Shown here piece after piece: positions 42,922 through 53,501 of a stretch of 64,000 nucleotides of DNA. The translations under genes were made by a program, and so were the position numbers. The stretch is taken from assembly GCA_016842085.1 (NCBI GenBank), contig JAEVEX010000006.1, forward strand, positions 39,175 through 103,174. The letters run 5' to 3'. Numbering within the stretch: the stretch's first letter is position 1; each line of letters opens with the position of its first letter. This stretch comes from Candidatus Thermoflexus tengchongensis (GTDB taxonomy: Bacteria > Chloroflexota > Anaerolineae > Thermoflexales > Thermoflexaceae). Under the pieces are notes generated by a model. That model made no database searches and was not told the origin of the DNA. It worked only from the letters and a program-made list of their open reading frames with translations.

Positions 42922-43746
42922 ATGAATCGCTGGAAGATCTGGATCGGTTTGGGGCTCTTCGCCGGCCTGATCAGCCTCACGCTGATCGGCGCAGGGATGG
43001 TTCGCGCCAGCATCGTTGGGAGCGAAGTTCTCTATCCTGCCGGGGCACCGATCACCGCCACGGTTCCAATCCCCGGATTTGGGTTCGGGGGGCGGTGGGG
43101 AATGGGCCCGATGATGGGACGCTGGGGCGGGGGATTGCTGGCTTCCCGGCCGCTGACGGCCACCGTTCCCTTCGGGGGATGCCCGATGATCGGAGGGGGC
43201 TGGGGACCCATCGAATCGACCGCTCGCACCCCCATCTCCGATGAGGAGGCGATACGCATCGCTCGGGAAGCCATTGCTGCATATGGGAACCCGGATCTGG
43301 AGCTGGCCGAGGTGATGGCCTTTGATAATCACTTTTATGCGCAGGCCCGGGAGCGAAGCACCGGTCGTTATGCGTTCGAGTTTCTGATCGATCGATATAC
43401 CGGCGCTGTTCACCCCGAGCCCGGGCCCAATATGATGTGGAACGCGCGCTACGGGATGATGGGGCGAGGCGGGATGATGGGCGGCTGGTTCTTCTCGTCC
43501 GGGGAGATGAGGCTTTCCCCGGAGGAGGCACGCCAGCGGGCCCAGGCTTATCTGGACCAGGCTATGCCTGGGGCCATCGCCGATGAGGAGGTCGATCCTT
43601 TTTATGGCTATTACACCCTGCACATCCTCCGGGATGGGCAAATCGCCGGGATGCTCAGCGTGCATGGCTCAACAGGCCAGGTATGGGTGCATACCTGGCA
43701 TGGGAACTTCCTCCGGATGGTCTATGGGCACGAGGGGGAGCATTGA
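42922..43746 (+). CDS. Exported Met/Gly-rich protein with two PepSY-like segments
   Basis: 274 residues; the ATG follows AGGAGG. Residues 7-28 are a signal peptide or anchor. Residues about 45-90 are rich in Gly, Met and Trp (GMGPMMGRWGGG). Two similar segments follow, each with an SDEEAIRIAREAIAAYG- or SPEEARQRAQAYLDQ-type helix and then a beta hairpin, which resembles tandem PepSY-like repeats. A second Met-rich stretch (MMWNARYGMMGRGGMMGGW) separates them. It heads a four-gene set with a small membrane protein and a two-component system whose sensor also has a Met/His-rich external region, suggesting handling of a soft metal such as copper. The function is inferred only. Confidence 0.6.
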   Translation: MNRWKIWIGLGLFAGLISLTLIGAGMVRASIVGSEVLYPAGAPITATVPIPGFGFGGRWGMGPMMGRWGGGLLASRPLTATVPFGGCPMIGGGWGPIESTARTPISDEEAIRIAREAIAAYGNPDLELAEVMAFDNHFYAQARERSTGRYAFEFLIDRYTGAVHPEPGPNMMWNARYGMMGRGGMMGGWFFSSGEMRLSPEEARQRAQAYLDQAMPGAIADEEVDPFYGYYTLHILRDGQIAGMLSVHGSTGQVWVHTWHGNFLRMVYGHEGEH

Positions 43747-43920
43747 GGGAGACCCCTCCCGGATGGATCATCACGATAAGTTGCTGCTCTCTCCGGTCGC
43801 GAGGTTTCGCGAAAGACCGATCCTCTCCCCGTGCGGCTTTGCCCCACGGGGAGGGGGAGAGGTCGTCGGATCTCATGTATAACAGCCTAACTGCATAAAA
43901 TAATGAAGAAGGAGGGAACC
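43747..43920. repeat. G/C-rich inverted repeat between the Met-rich genes
   Basis: CCTCTCCCCGTG (near 43822) and its approximate complement CACGGGGAGGGGGAGAGG (near 43844) form a long hairpin without a clear T-run. It resembles the short dispersed hairpins elsewhere in the window and could attenuate transcription into the next gene. Confidence 0.45.
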
Positions 43921-44307
43921 ATGAACCGGAACTGGATCTGGGTGCTGGTTGGGGTTGTGGTCCTGGTGCTGGTCATCGGAGCACTGGGTTTTCTGACAGG
44001 CCCTGCCTGGGGCTGGGGATGGGGATGCCCGGGCTGCCCGATGATGGGCCGGTGGGGCTGGGGGTTCGGTGGCATGGGCTGGGGGGTCGGGTTGCTGATG
44101 ATGCTGCTGGGCCTGCTGATCCCGCTGTTACTCCTGGGCCTGGGCATCGCCGCAGTAGTCTGGCTGGTGCAGCAGGTCACGCGCTCGGGCGGCCCTTCCG
44201 CATCGGCGACGCCATCCGCCCGCTGCCCCCAGTGTGGCCGTCCCGTCCAGCCGGACTGGGCGCACTGTCCATATTGCGGGGCTTCACTGAGCGGGAGCCC
44301 ATCCTGA
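43921..44307 (+). CDS. Small membrane protein with Met/Trp/Gly-rich loop and zinc ribbon
   Basis: 128 residues; the ATG at 43921 follows AAGGAGGG. There are two membrane segments (about 5-25 and 55-85), separated by the loop CPGCPMMGRWGWGFGGMGWG. The C-terminus is a zinc ribbon, CPQCGRPVQ...CPYCGAS. The PMMGRWG heptapeptide also occurs in the preceding gene product, strengthening a functional link. It sits before the OmpR-type regulator. A metal-related envelope function is suggested, but no family with known function was recognised. Confidence 0.6.
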   Translation: MNRNWIWVLVGVVVLVLVIGALGFLTGPAWGWGWGCPGCPMMGRWGWGFGGMGWGVGLLMMLLGLLIPLLLLGLGIAAVVWLVQQVTRSGGPSASATPSARCPQCGRPVQPDWAHCPYCGASLSGSPS

Positions 44308-44406
44308 CCATAGATAGGGGTGAGGGGCCGGCGGCTTCGCTGCTGGACCCTCATCCCACCCTCTCCCCAACTCGCTTCCTCAGTTCTGGGATTGGGAGTC
44401 GAAGCG

Positions 44407-45090
44407 GTGAAGACGATTTTACTGGTCGAGGACGAGCCCCGGATGCGTCAGGTGGTTCGGGCTTACCTGGAGCAGGCGGGGTTCCGGGTCATCGCGGTGG
44501 GGGATGGGCCCTCAGCGCTCCATGCCTTTCGCCGGGAGCAGCCCGATCTCATCGTCCTGGACCTGATGCTGCCGGGCATGGATGGATTCGAGGTCTGCCG
44601 CACGATCCGGCGGGAATCCGGGGTTCCGATCATCATTCTAACGGCGCGCGTGGAGGAAGAGGATCGCGTGGTGGGCCTGGAGCTGGGGGCGGATGATTAC
44701 ATCACCAAGCCTTTCAGCCCCCGGGAGCTTGTCGCACGGGTGCGCGCCGTCCTGCGCCGGGCTCAGGGCGAGGTGGCCCCGCCGGCGGTGATCCGGATCG
44801 GCGATCTCACCATCGATCTGGAGCGGCGGGAGGTTCGGATGGGGGAGCGGGAGGTGCACCTGACGCCAACGGAATTCGAATTGCTGGCCACCATGGCCCG
44901 CCATCCCGGCCGCGTCTTCACCCGCCTGCAACTGCTGGAGCGGGTTCAGGGAGTCGCCTACGAGGGGTATGAGCGGACCATCGACGCTCACATCAAAAAC
45001 CTCCGGCAGAAGCTCGAGCCAGACCCGAAGAATCCCCAATATGTGCTGACGGTATATGGGGTCGGGTATAAGCTTCGGGAGGCGGATTGA
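44407..45090 (+). CDS. OmpR/PhoB-family response regulator
   Basis: 227 residues, starting at a GTG at 44407 (VKTILLVEDEP); the in-frame upstream extension has no homology. The receiver carries acidic EDE, phospho-acceptor D in LIVLDLMLPGMDG and K in YITKPFSP. The C-terminal winged helix is typical (LTPTEFELLATMARHPGRVFTR in blocks, ending YVLTVYGVGYKL). Its stop codon overlaps the kinase start (TGATG). It probably controls the Met-rich envelope genes upstream. Confidence 0.93.
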   Translation: MKTILLVEDEPRMRQVVRAYLEQAGFRVIAVGDGPSALHAFRREQPDLIVLDLMLPGMDGFEVCRTIRRESGVPIIILTARVEEEDRVVGLELGADDYITKPFSPRELVARVRAVLRRAQGEVAPPAVIRIGDLTIDLERREVRMGEREVHLTPTEFELLATMARHPGRVFTRLQLLERVQGVAYEGYERTIDAHIKNLRQKLEPDPKNPQYVLTVYGVGYKLREAD

Positions 45091-46616
45091 TGAGTGGCGG
45101 AGTGAACGGCGAAGCCGCTCATCCCACCCTCCGAGCCATCCTTGAGAATTTACTCTCCAGGCGGATCGCGATGCGAGGTCTATGGGTGAAGTTGAGCGTG
45201 GCCTTTGCCGGGGTGGTCATCCTGAGCCTGCTCGCCACATCCCTGCTGATCGGCCTGGCGACCGCGGGCGAGTTCGGAGTGTATGTAGCCCAGGGGAACC
45301 GACGCTGGGCGGAGGCTCTGGCACCTGCCCTTGCGAATTACTATCTCCAGAATGGGGGATGGGAAGGGGTGGAGTCTATCCTGGAGCCATCAGGCCTGAT
45401 GATGCCGGGAATGGGCCCGATGCATCACCCGATGGGGATGAGCGGCGCTGCGATGTGGCGGATGATGGGCCACCGATTCCTCCTGGCGGATGAAACCGGA
45501 CGGGTCCGATGGGATTCCGAAGGGACATGGGTGGGTACTCTTCTGCCGGAAGCCGTTCGGAATGCCGGGGTTCCTATCCGGGCAGGGGACCAGATCGTCG
45601 GATGGTTGGTGATTGGGGATACTGGAAGCCTGTCCGATCCTTCCGCGCAGTTCCTGGGGCGGGTGGGGTGGGCGATCGGCTGGAGCACTTTTGTGGGGAT
45701 CGTCCTGGCCCTGGGAGCGGGCACGCTGGTTTTTTCCCGTCTGGTGCGACCACTGCGGGCGCTTCAGCAGGCCTCTCGCCGGATCGCCGCCGGGGATCTG
45801 CATGCGAGGATTCCGGCGCAGGAAGCAGGGGAGCTGGGGGAGGTCGCCCGGGCGTTTAACCGGATGGCTGAAGCGCTGGCCCGGGCAGAGCAGCAGCGGC
45901 GCCAGATGCTGGCAGACATCGCCCACGAGTTGCGCACCCCCTTGGGGATCCTGCAGGGCCACCTGGAAGCCCTCATCGATGGCGTGCTTCCCCTGGAGCT
46001 GGAGCAGATCGCTCAGATCCATGACGAGGTGCGTCATCTCGCCCGCCTGGTGGAAGATCTGCGCTTGCTGACCCTGGCGGAGGCGGGACAATTGCGGCTG
46101 GATCGGGAGATGGTGGATCTGAAGCGTCTGATCGAGGAAGCGGTGGATGGCATCGCCCTTCAGGCCGCGGAGAAAGGGCTTCATCTGGAAGTCCAGCTGC
46201 CGGGGGAGCTGCCGCCGATCCTGGCGGACCCGACCCGTCTCCGGCAGGTGCTGATGAACCTGCTGACCAATGCGGTTCGTTATACGCCTTCGGGGGGGCA
46301 GGTTGTGGTGATGGCTCAGGATATGGAGGATGCGGTTCGGGTAAGCGTACGTGATACCGGTATCGGGATTGCTCCGGAGGATCTCCCACATATTTTTGAT
46401 CGCTTCTATCGGGCTGAGAAATCCCGGGCGCGCTCGGATGGGGGATCCGGCCTGGGCCTGGCGATCGCCAAATATCTGATCGAAGCCCATGGGGGACGCA
46501 TCGGGGTGGAGAGCACGCCTGGAGAAGGCACCTGTTTCTTCTTCACGCTCCCGCGCCGGGAGGCGGTTCAGGGTATGCCCCATATTCGCCGGACATCGGC
46601 CTCTCAAGTGGATTGA
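45090..46616 (+). CDS. BaeS-like sensor histidine kinase with Met/His-rich sensor loop
   Basis: 508 residues; the ATG at 45090 follows GGGAGG and overlaps the regulator stop. Membrane segments are at about 33-57 and 192-217, with a 135-residue external domain between them. That domain holds a striking Met/His run at residues 102-128 (GLMMPGMGPMHHPMGMS), a possible Cu/Ag-binding element. HAMP is at about 218-270, the phospho-histidine H279 is in DIAHELRTPLG, and the ATPase boxes are NLLTNAVRYTPSG, DTGIGIAPED and GSGLGLAIA. Both proteins upstream are Met-rich, so a metal-stress circuit is the best guess. Confidence 0.92.
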   Translation: MSGGVNGEAAHPTLRAILENLLSRRIAMRGLWVKLSVAFAGVVILSLLATSLLIGLATAGEFGVYVAQGNRRWAEALAPALANYYLQNGGWEGVESILEPSGLMMPGMGPMHHPMGMSGAAMWRMMGHRFLLADETGRVRWDSEGTWVGTLLPEAVRNAGVPIRAGDQIVGWLVIGDTGSLSDPSAQFLGRVGWAIGWSTFVGIVLALGAGTLVFSRLVRPLRALQQASRRIAAGDLHARIPAQEAGELGEVARAFNRMAEALARAEQQRRQMLADIAHELRTPLGILQGHLEALIDGVLPLELEQIAQIHDEVRHLARLVEDLRLLTLAEAGQLRLDREMVDLKRLIEEAVDGIALQAAEKGLHLEVQLPGELPPILADPTRLRQVLMNLLTNAVRYTPSGGQVVVMAQDMEDAVRVSVRDTGIGIAPEDLPHIFDRFYRAEKSRARSDGGSGLGLAIAKYLIEAHGGRIGVESTPGEGTCFFFTLPRREAVQGMPHIRRTSASQVD

Positions 46617-46765
46617 AATCGGCCTTGCGAGGCGCTGTGCGCCAGGTGCCGGCCTGCGCCGGCACGAACATCACCCTCCGGCCGGCGGAGGCCGGCCGCC
46701 GGCCGAAGGCCTCGAAGGTCGAATTCATTCGACGTATCCCCTGGCCCTCAGCCACTCGCCGGGGC
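46617..46765. repeat. GCCGGC-rich hairpins between the kinase and the aromatic operon promoter
   Basis: GTGCCGGC...GCCGGCAC (near 46646-46665) and a run of overlapping GGCCGGC palindromes (46678-46706) can form stable hairpins. There is no T-run, so a repeat remnant or factor-dependent stop is possible. No gene is seen. Confidence 0.5.
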
Positions 46766-46793
46766 TTGACAAATCTGTTCAGGTCTGTATAAT
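46766..46793 (+). promoter_or_regulatory. Consensus sigma-70 promoter of the aromatic amino acid operon
   Basis: TTGACA (46766-46771), a 16-base spacer and TATAAT (46788-46793): both hexamers match consensus exactly. Transcription should start near 46800, 28 bases before the leader peptide. Confidence 0.9.
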
Positions 46794-46827
46794 GTGGAAT
46801 CAAATTCAAGGAACAGAGGCTTCTGAA

Positions 46828-46929
46828 ATGCAGGTCCGGCATTTCGCGAGCGCCCTCCATGCCTACTGGCGGTATTACTTTTATTACTTTGCCGCGCGTC
46901 CGGCGGGGCCGCTCGCGTATGCCACCTGA
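46828..46929 (+). CDS. Aromatic leader peptide (33 residues) of the pheA attenuator
   Basis: ATG at 46828 with AGAGG eleven bases upstream; TGA at 46927-46929. The peptide carries an uninterrupted aromatic run broken by only one Arg: Y-W-R-Y-Y-F-Y-Y-F at codons 13-21. This makes translation sensitive to charged tRNA-Tyr, tRNA-Phe and tRNA-Trp. The run lies between segments 1 and 2 of the hairpin system described separately. It is too short for routine gene finders. No function other than regulation is expected for the peptide. Confidence 0.88.
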   Translation: MQVRHFASALHAYWRYYFYYFAARPAGPLAYAT

Positions 46930-47005
46930 CGTTCTGTTTAGATTCCCGTAATTTTCACCATCGGCGCGGAGCGGCTCCCCAGAGCCCCCGCGCCGATGGT
47001 TTTTT
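46845..47005 (+). promoter_or_regulatory. Transcription attenuator: competing pause, antiterminator and terminator hairpins
   Basis: Segment 1 CGCGAGCG (46845-46852) pairs exactly with segment 2 CGCTCGCG (46910-46917). Segment 2, as GGGGCCGCTC (46905-46914), pairs over ten bases (one G-U) with GAGCGGCTCC (46969-46978), which lies inside the terminator hairpin. This would be the antiterminator. A ribosome stalled at the aromatic codons masks segment 1 and frees segment 2, preventing termination. With ample aromatic amino acids, segment 1:2 forms and the terminator folds. Confidence 0.85.
46958..47005 (+). terminator. Intrinsic terminator of the pheA attenuator
   Basis: CCATCGGCGCGG (46958-46969) pairs exactly with CCGCGCCGATGG (46988-46999), with an inner GGCTC/GAGCC extension, followed by six T residues (47000-47005). 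It lies 13 bases before the pheA start codon. Confidence 0.9.
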
Positions 47006-47017
47006 ATAGGGGGACGC

Positions 47018-48274
47018 ATGCTGTACGGCATCCGCGGCGCGATCACCGCCGAAGCCAACACCCCTGAAGCGATCGCTTCGGCCACCCGGCGGTTGCTGGA
47101 ATCCATCGTTCGGGCCAACCGGCTGGTCCCGGGGGAAATTGTGGCCGCCTGGTTCACAACCACCCCCGATCTCACGGCGGCTTTCCCGGCCTCGGTCGCC
47201 CGGGAGATGGGCTGGGCGCACGTCCCCATGCTGTGCGCCCAGGAGATCCCGGTCCCGGATGCCCTTCCCCGTTGTATTCGCGTTCTGCTTCTGGTTCACC
47301 CCCAGCGCCCCTTCCGACCCATTCCGGTTTACCTGGGAGAAGCCCAGCAGCTCCGGCCTGATCTCTTGAGTAACTCTGTATCTCCTGAGGAGGCGGATCC
47401 CCCTGAGCCTGCTCCGATGCACCCCCGGGTGGCCTTTCAGGGGGAGCCGGGCGCTTATTCCCATGAGGCCGCGCTGCGCTTTTTCGGGCCGGATCTGGCG
47501 TTGCTCCCGTGCCGCACCTTCGCCGAGGTGGCCCAGGCCGTGGAGGCCGGTCGGGCGGATTTCGGAGTCCTGCCGGTGGAGAACTCCACGGCGGGCTCGA
47601 TCAATGCGGTCTACGACCTGTTGCTGGATCGGGATCTCCGGATCTGGGGGGAGGTGATCCTTCGGGTGCGCCATTGCCTGCTGGCGCCGCCCGGGACGGC
47701 CCTTGCGGATATCCGTGTCGTTCGCTCCCATCCACAGGCTCTGGAGCAGTGCGCTCGTTTCATTGAGCGGCACGGCTGGGAGGCCCTGGCCGCCCATGAC
47801 ACGGCCGGCAGTGCCCGGATGCTGGCGGAGCGCCCGGAGCCCGGGATCGCGGTCATTGCCGGCCGCCTGGCTGCGGAACGCTATGGCCTGGCGATCCTTG
47901 CCGAGGGTATTGAGGATGACCCGGAGAACGCGACCCGTTTCTTCATCGTCAGCACCCGGGAACCCCCTCGAGCAGAGCGCAACAAGACATCCATTGTGTT
48001 CAGCACCCGACATGTGCCGGGGGCTCTCCATGCCTGCCTGGGGGAATTCGCCACGCGGGGGATCAATCTCACCAAGCTGGAATCCCGGCCCCGGCGCGGG
48101 CGGCCCTGGGAATACGTGTTCTATGTGGACTTTGAGGGTCACTGGCAGGACCCGGCGTGTCGAGAGGCGCTCCTGGGGCTTCTCCAGCGGGCCTCCTTTG
48201 TGAAATTGCTGGGCTCTTATCCGGCTGCGGAAGGAACGCTCACCGCATCCGTGGAGGAAGGAGGGGAACGATGA
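47018..48274 (+). CDS. pheA: Fused AroH-type chorismate mutase - prephenate dehydratase
   Basis: 418 residues; ATG preceded by AGGGGG. Residues 1-120 match the trimeric AroH chorismate mutase of Bacillus subtilis: [38 protein letters not shown] and [12 protein letters not shown], including the catalytic Arg, Cys and Glu positions. Residues about 133-305 are a prephenate dehydratase: [25 protein letters not shown] and the NATRFFIV end with the catalytic Thr-Arg-Phe region. Residues about 315-405 form an ACT domain with GAL and KLESRP, the phenylalanine-binding motifs, so feedback inhibition is expected. Common bifunctional P-proteins use an unrelated helical AroQ mutase, so this domain pairing is unusual. 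It makes phenylpyruvate from chorismate and is controlled by the attenuator upstream. Confidence 0.92.
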   Translation: MLYGIRGAITAEANTPEAIASATRRLLESIVRANRLVPGEIVAAWFTTTPDLTAAFPASVAREMGWAHVPMLCAQEIPVPDALPRCIRVLLLVHPQRPFRPIPVYLGEAQQLRPDLLSNSVSPEEADPPEPAPMHPRVAFQGEPGAYSHEAALRFFGPDLALLPCRTFAEVAQAVEAGRADFGVLPVENSTAGSINAVYDLLLDRDLRIWGEVILRVRHCLLAPPGTALADIRVVRSHPQALEQCARFIERHGWEALAAHDTAGSARMLAERPEPGIAVIAGRLAAERYGLAILAEGIEDDPENATRFFIVSTREPPRAERNKTSIVFSTRHVPGALHACLGEFATRGINLTKLESRPRRGRPWEYVFYVDFEGHWQDPACREALLGLLQRASFVKLLGSYPAAEGTLTASVEEGGER

Positions 48275-49278
48275 TTGTGGAATGCGCTGCCGATGTGGAT
48301 CCCCGGATGATCCAGCGACTGGTGGACCATCTTCAATCCCGGGGGAAGCCGGTCCATTGGGTTCACGGGCCGCAACCCGTGCTGGTTTGCCCCGATGAGC
48401 GCGACCTGGATCCCCGCGAGCTCCAGTCCTGGCCGGGGGTCCGGCGGGTGATCCCGGTCCGTCACGCGTTTCAGCTGGCAGCTCGGGATTACCGGCCGGA
48501 AGGCACCCAGATCCGGGTGGGGGAGGTCCTGATTGGGGGTGAGGAGCCGGTCTTCATCGCGGGCCCCTGCGCGGTAGAATCCCGCTCCCAGCTGCTGGAA
48601 ACCGCCCATGCCGTTCGGGAAGCAGGGGCCCATATGTTGCGGGCCGGCGCGTTCAAACCCCGCACCTCCCCGTATTCCTTCCAGGGTCTGGGCTTCGAAG
48701 GGCTGGAGCTGCTGGCGGAGGCGAGGGCCGAGACCGGGCTCCCGGTGGTAACAGAGGTAATGGCCCCGGAGGAAGTTCCCCTGGTCGCGGAGGTGGCGGA
48801 CGTTTTGCAGATCGGCGCGCGGAATATGCAGAACTTCAGCCTGCTCAAGGCGGTGGGCCGCCAGCCGAAGCCGGTGCTGCTCAAACGGGGAATGAGCGCG
48901 ACCATCGAAGAGTGGCTGCTGGCGGCGGAATACGTGATGGCCTATGGGAACTTCAACGTGATCCTGTGCGAGCGGGGGATCCGCACCTTTGAGCGGATGA
49001 CCCGAAATACCCTGGACATTAACGCAGTGCCGGTTGTGAAGCAGCTCAGCCATCTGCCAGTGCTGGTGGATCCCAGCCATGGCACGGGGGATGCGGCTTA
49101 TGTGATCCCCATTGCCCGGGCGGCCATCGCGGCAGGGGCGGATGGCTTGTTGACGGAAGTCCATATCCGCCCGGAGGAGGCCTGGTCGGATGGCCGTCAA
49201 TCCCTGACCCCCGAGGCCTTCGCCCGCATGGTCCGGGAGGCGCGGGCCGTGGCCCGCGCCCTGCGGGTATTGCAGTAG
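48271..49278 (+). CDS. aroF: 3-deoxy-7-phosphoheptulonate synthase (DAHP synthase)
   Basis: 335 residues; the ATG at 48271 overlaps the pheA stop (ATGA) and follows GGAGG. DAHP synthase joins phosphoenolpyruvate and erythrose 4-phosphate at the entry of the shikimate pathway. The N-terminal 70 residues form a small ferredoxin-like regulatory domain as in Thermotoga-type enzymes. The barrel has [46 protein letters not shown] and DPSHGTGD, with metal and substrate ligands present. Co-translation with pheA places pathway entry and the Phe branch under one attenuator. Confidence 0.95.
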   Translation: MIVECAADVDPRMIQRLVDHLQSRGKPVHWVHGPQPVLVCPDERDLDPRELQSWPGVRRVIPVRHAFQLAARDYRPEGTQIRVGEVLIGGEEPVFIAGPCAVESRSQLLETAHAVREAGAHMLRAGAFKPRTSPYSFQGLGFEGLELLAEARAETGLPVVTEVMAPEEVPLVAEVADVLQIGARNMQNFSLLKAVGRQPKPVLLKRGMSATIEEWLLAAEYVMAYGNFNVILCERGIRTFERMTRNTLDINAVPVVKQLSHLPVLVDPSHGTGDAAYVIPIARAAIAAGADGLLTEVHIRPEEAWSDGRQSLTPEAFARMVREARAVARALRVLQ

Positions 49279-49408
49279 GGCTTTATCCGGTCGGGAGTTG
49301 CACAGAGATCCCATCAGGAAGGACTTCGCGGGTCTCCCTGAAACATCCTGACGGAATTTACCGCACGCGCTGGCAAGGGCTTGCCCATTCTCCTTTCGAG
49401 TTGCGACG

Positions 49409-50251
49409 ATGGAGAACTTTCGCTGGGGTATCATCGGTCTGGGCCTGATTGGTGGCTCCATCGCCCGGCGTCTGGCGCAGCAGGGTGTCCGGGTGCTGGG
49501 GGCAGATCGGGATCCGGCTACCATGGCGGAAGCGCAGGCTTCCGGGGTTTTCGAGGCCCTGCTGGATCCCCCCGCCCTGGTCGCCGCTGCGGATGGGGTG
49601 ATCCTGGCGACGCCGGTCGGGGCCATCGAGGAACTCCTGGAGTCCCTCCCCTGGCGACCCGGCCAGCTGGTCCTGGATACCGGGAGCACCAAGCGGCGGA
49701 TTGTAAGGGCCATGGCGCGGTTGCCCGAAGGGGTATGCGCGGTGGGCGGGCATCCCATGGCGGGGAGGGAGCATTCGGGCTTCCGGGTCTCCGATCCCGA
49801 GCTCTTCCTCGGAAAACCGTTTATTCTGGTGCCGACTCCCCGGACGACGCCGGAGGCTGCAAGGCGGGCAGAGGAGCTGGTCACCGTTCTGGGGGCGCGC
49901 CCCATCTGGATGGACGCGGAGATCCACGATCGGCGGGTGGCCTGGGTGAGCCATCTCCCCTATGTGACCGCCATGGCGCTGATGGCCGCGGCGGAGGCCG
50001 CGGGGGATCCAGCCCTGTGGGAGATCGCGGCTTCTGGATTCCGGGATGCCACCCGGGTAGCGGCCAGCGATCCGCAGATGATGGGCGAGGTGGTGCGAAG
50101 CAACGCAGATGAACTCAGTGACGCCCTGGAGGCCCTCTGCCGGATCCTCATCCGCTGGAGGGAGGATCTGCGTGCATCCCCCCCGCTGTTGCCGCTGGAG
50201 TGGGAATACCTGGCGGCCCGGCGTCGGGCGCTTCGTTTCCCCGGTCCGTGA
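49409..50251 (+). CDS. tyrA: Prephenate dehydrogenase
   Basis: 280 residues. An N-terminal NAD(P)-binding fold (WGIIGLGLIGGSIARRL) is followed by the TyrA helical domain with DTGSTKRRI, GGHPMAGREHSGF and VSHLPYVTAMAL; the conserved histidine for decarboxylation is in GGHPMAG. It makes 4-hydroxyphenylpyruvate for tyrosine from prephenate, or tyrosine from arogenate. It follows aroF by 130 bases on the same strand and probably shares the attenuated transcript, although the gap could hide a second promoter. There is no ACT domain, so feedback control may rest on the leader. It is convergent with thiE. Confidence 0.92.
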   Translation: MENFRWGIIGLGLIGGSIARRLAQQGVRVLGADRDPATMAEAQASGVFEALLDPPALVAAADGVILATPVGAIEELLESLPWRPGQLVLDTGSTKRRIVRAMARLPEGVCAVGGHPMAGREHSGFRVSDPELFLGKPFILVPTPRTTPEAARRAEELVTVLGARPIWMDAEIHDRRVAWVSHLPYVTAMALMAAAEAAGDPALWEIAASGFRDATRVAASDPQMMGEVVRSNADELSDALEALCRILIRWREDLRASPPLLPLEWEYLAARRRALRFPGP

Positions 50252-50263
50252 GCCTCGTGTTTC

Positions 50264-53152
<2,889 letters not shown>

Positions 53153-53289
53153 GAGGGCGCTCTGCTCCCTGTAGGAAACCGGCTGTGCGAATTCGTCTCC
53201 ATCTTACGGATTATGGAAGGGGATCATGAGGCGGAGCCAGGAGGAGAGGGCGTTATGGGAAGGCGATGTGAGATCACCGCGGCGCGCCC

Positions 53290-53392
53290 GTCTTCCCTCC
53301 GCCGGCATGATCCGGATCAGGTTCCAGGGGTCGACGGCGGATACGGCCGTCCTCTCAGCCCGGCTCGCCCGGACTCCCCCAACGGACCCGCG
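53290..53392 (-). promoter_or_regulatory. TPP riboswitch (THI element)
   Basis: On the minus strand the conserved cores appear in order: GGGGGAGTCCGGGCGAGCCGGGCTGAGAGG region (shown here as GGGCTGAGAGG, 53362-53352), then ACCTGATCCGGATCATGCC (53321-53303), then GCGGAGGGAAG (53302-53292). CTGAGA and the CCTGATCYGGATAATGCC-like box are diagnostic. It lies 138 bases before thiO. No terminator hairpin was seen after it, so translational control or a hidden expression platform is possible. Confidence 0.95.
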
Positions 53393-53409
53393 CCCTGTAA
53401 TTTTACTTT

Positions 53410-53438
53410 GTTTTAAGTCAGAGGAGGCATCCTGTCAA
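53410..53438 (-). promoter_or_regulatory. Promoter of the thiamine operon
   Basis: TTGACA (53438-53433), a 17-base spacer and TAAAAC (53415-53410) on the minus strand, placing the start just upstream of the riboswitch aptamer. Confidence 0.6.
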
Positions 53439-53501
53439 TTTGCTGGCGGGAGGGGAGGATAGGGAGGTGTAGAAGTCAGGCAGCTGGTTTTTCCCCACGG
53501 C

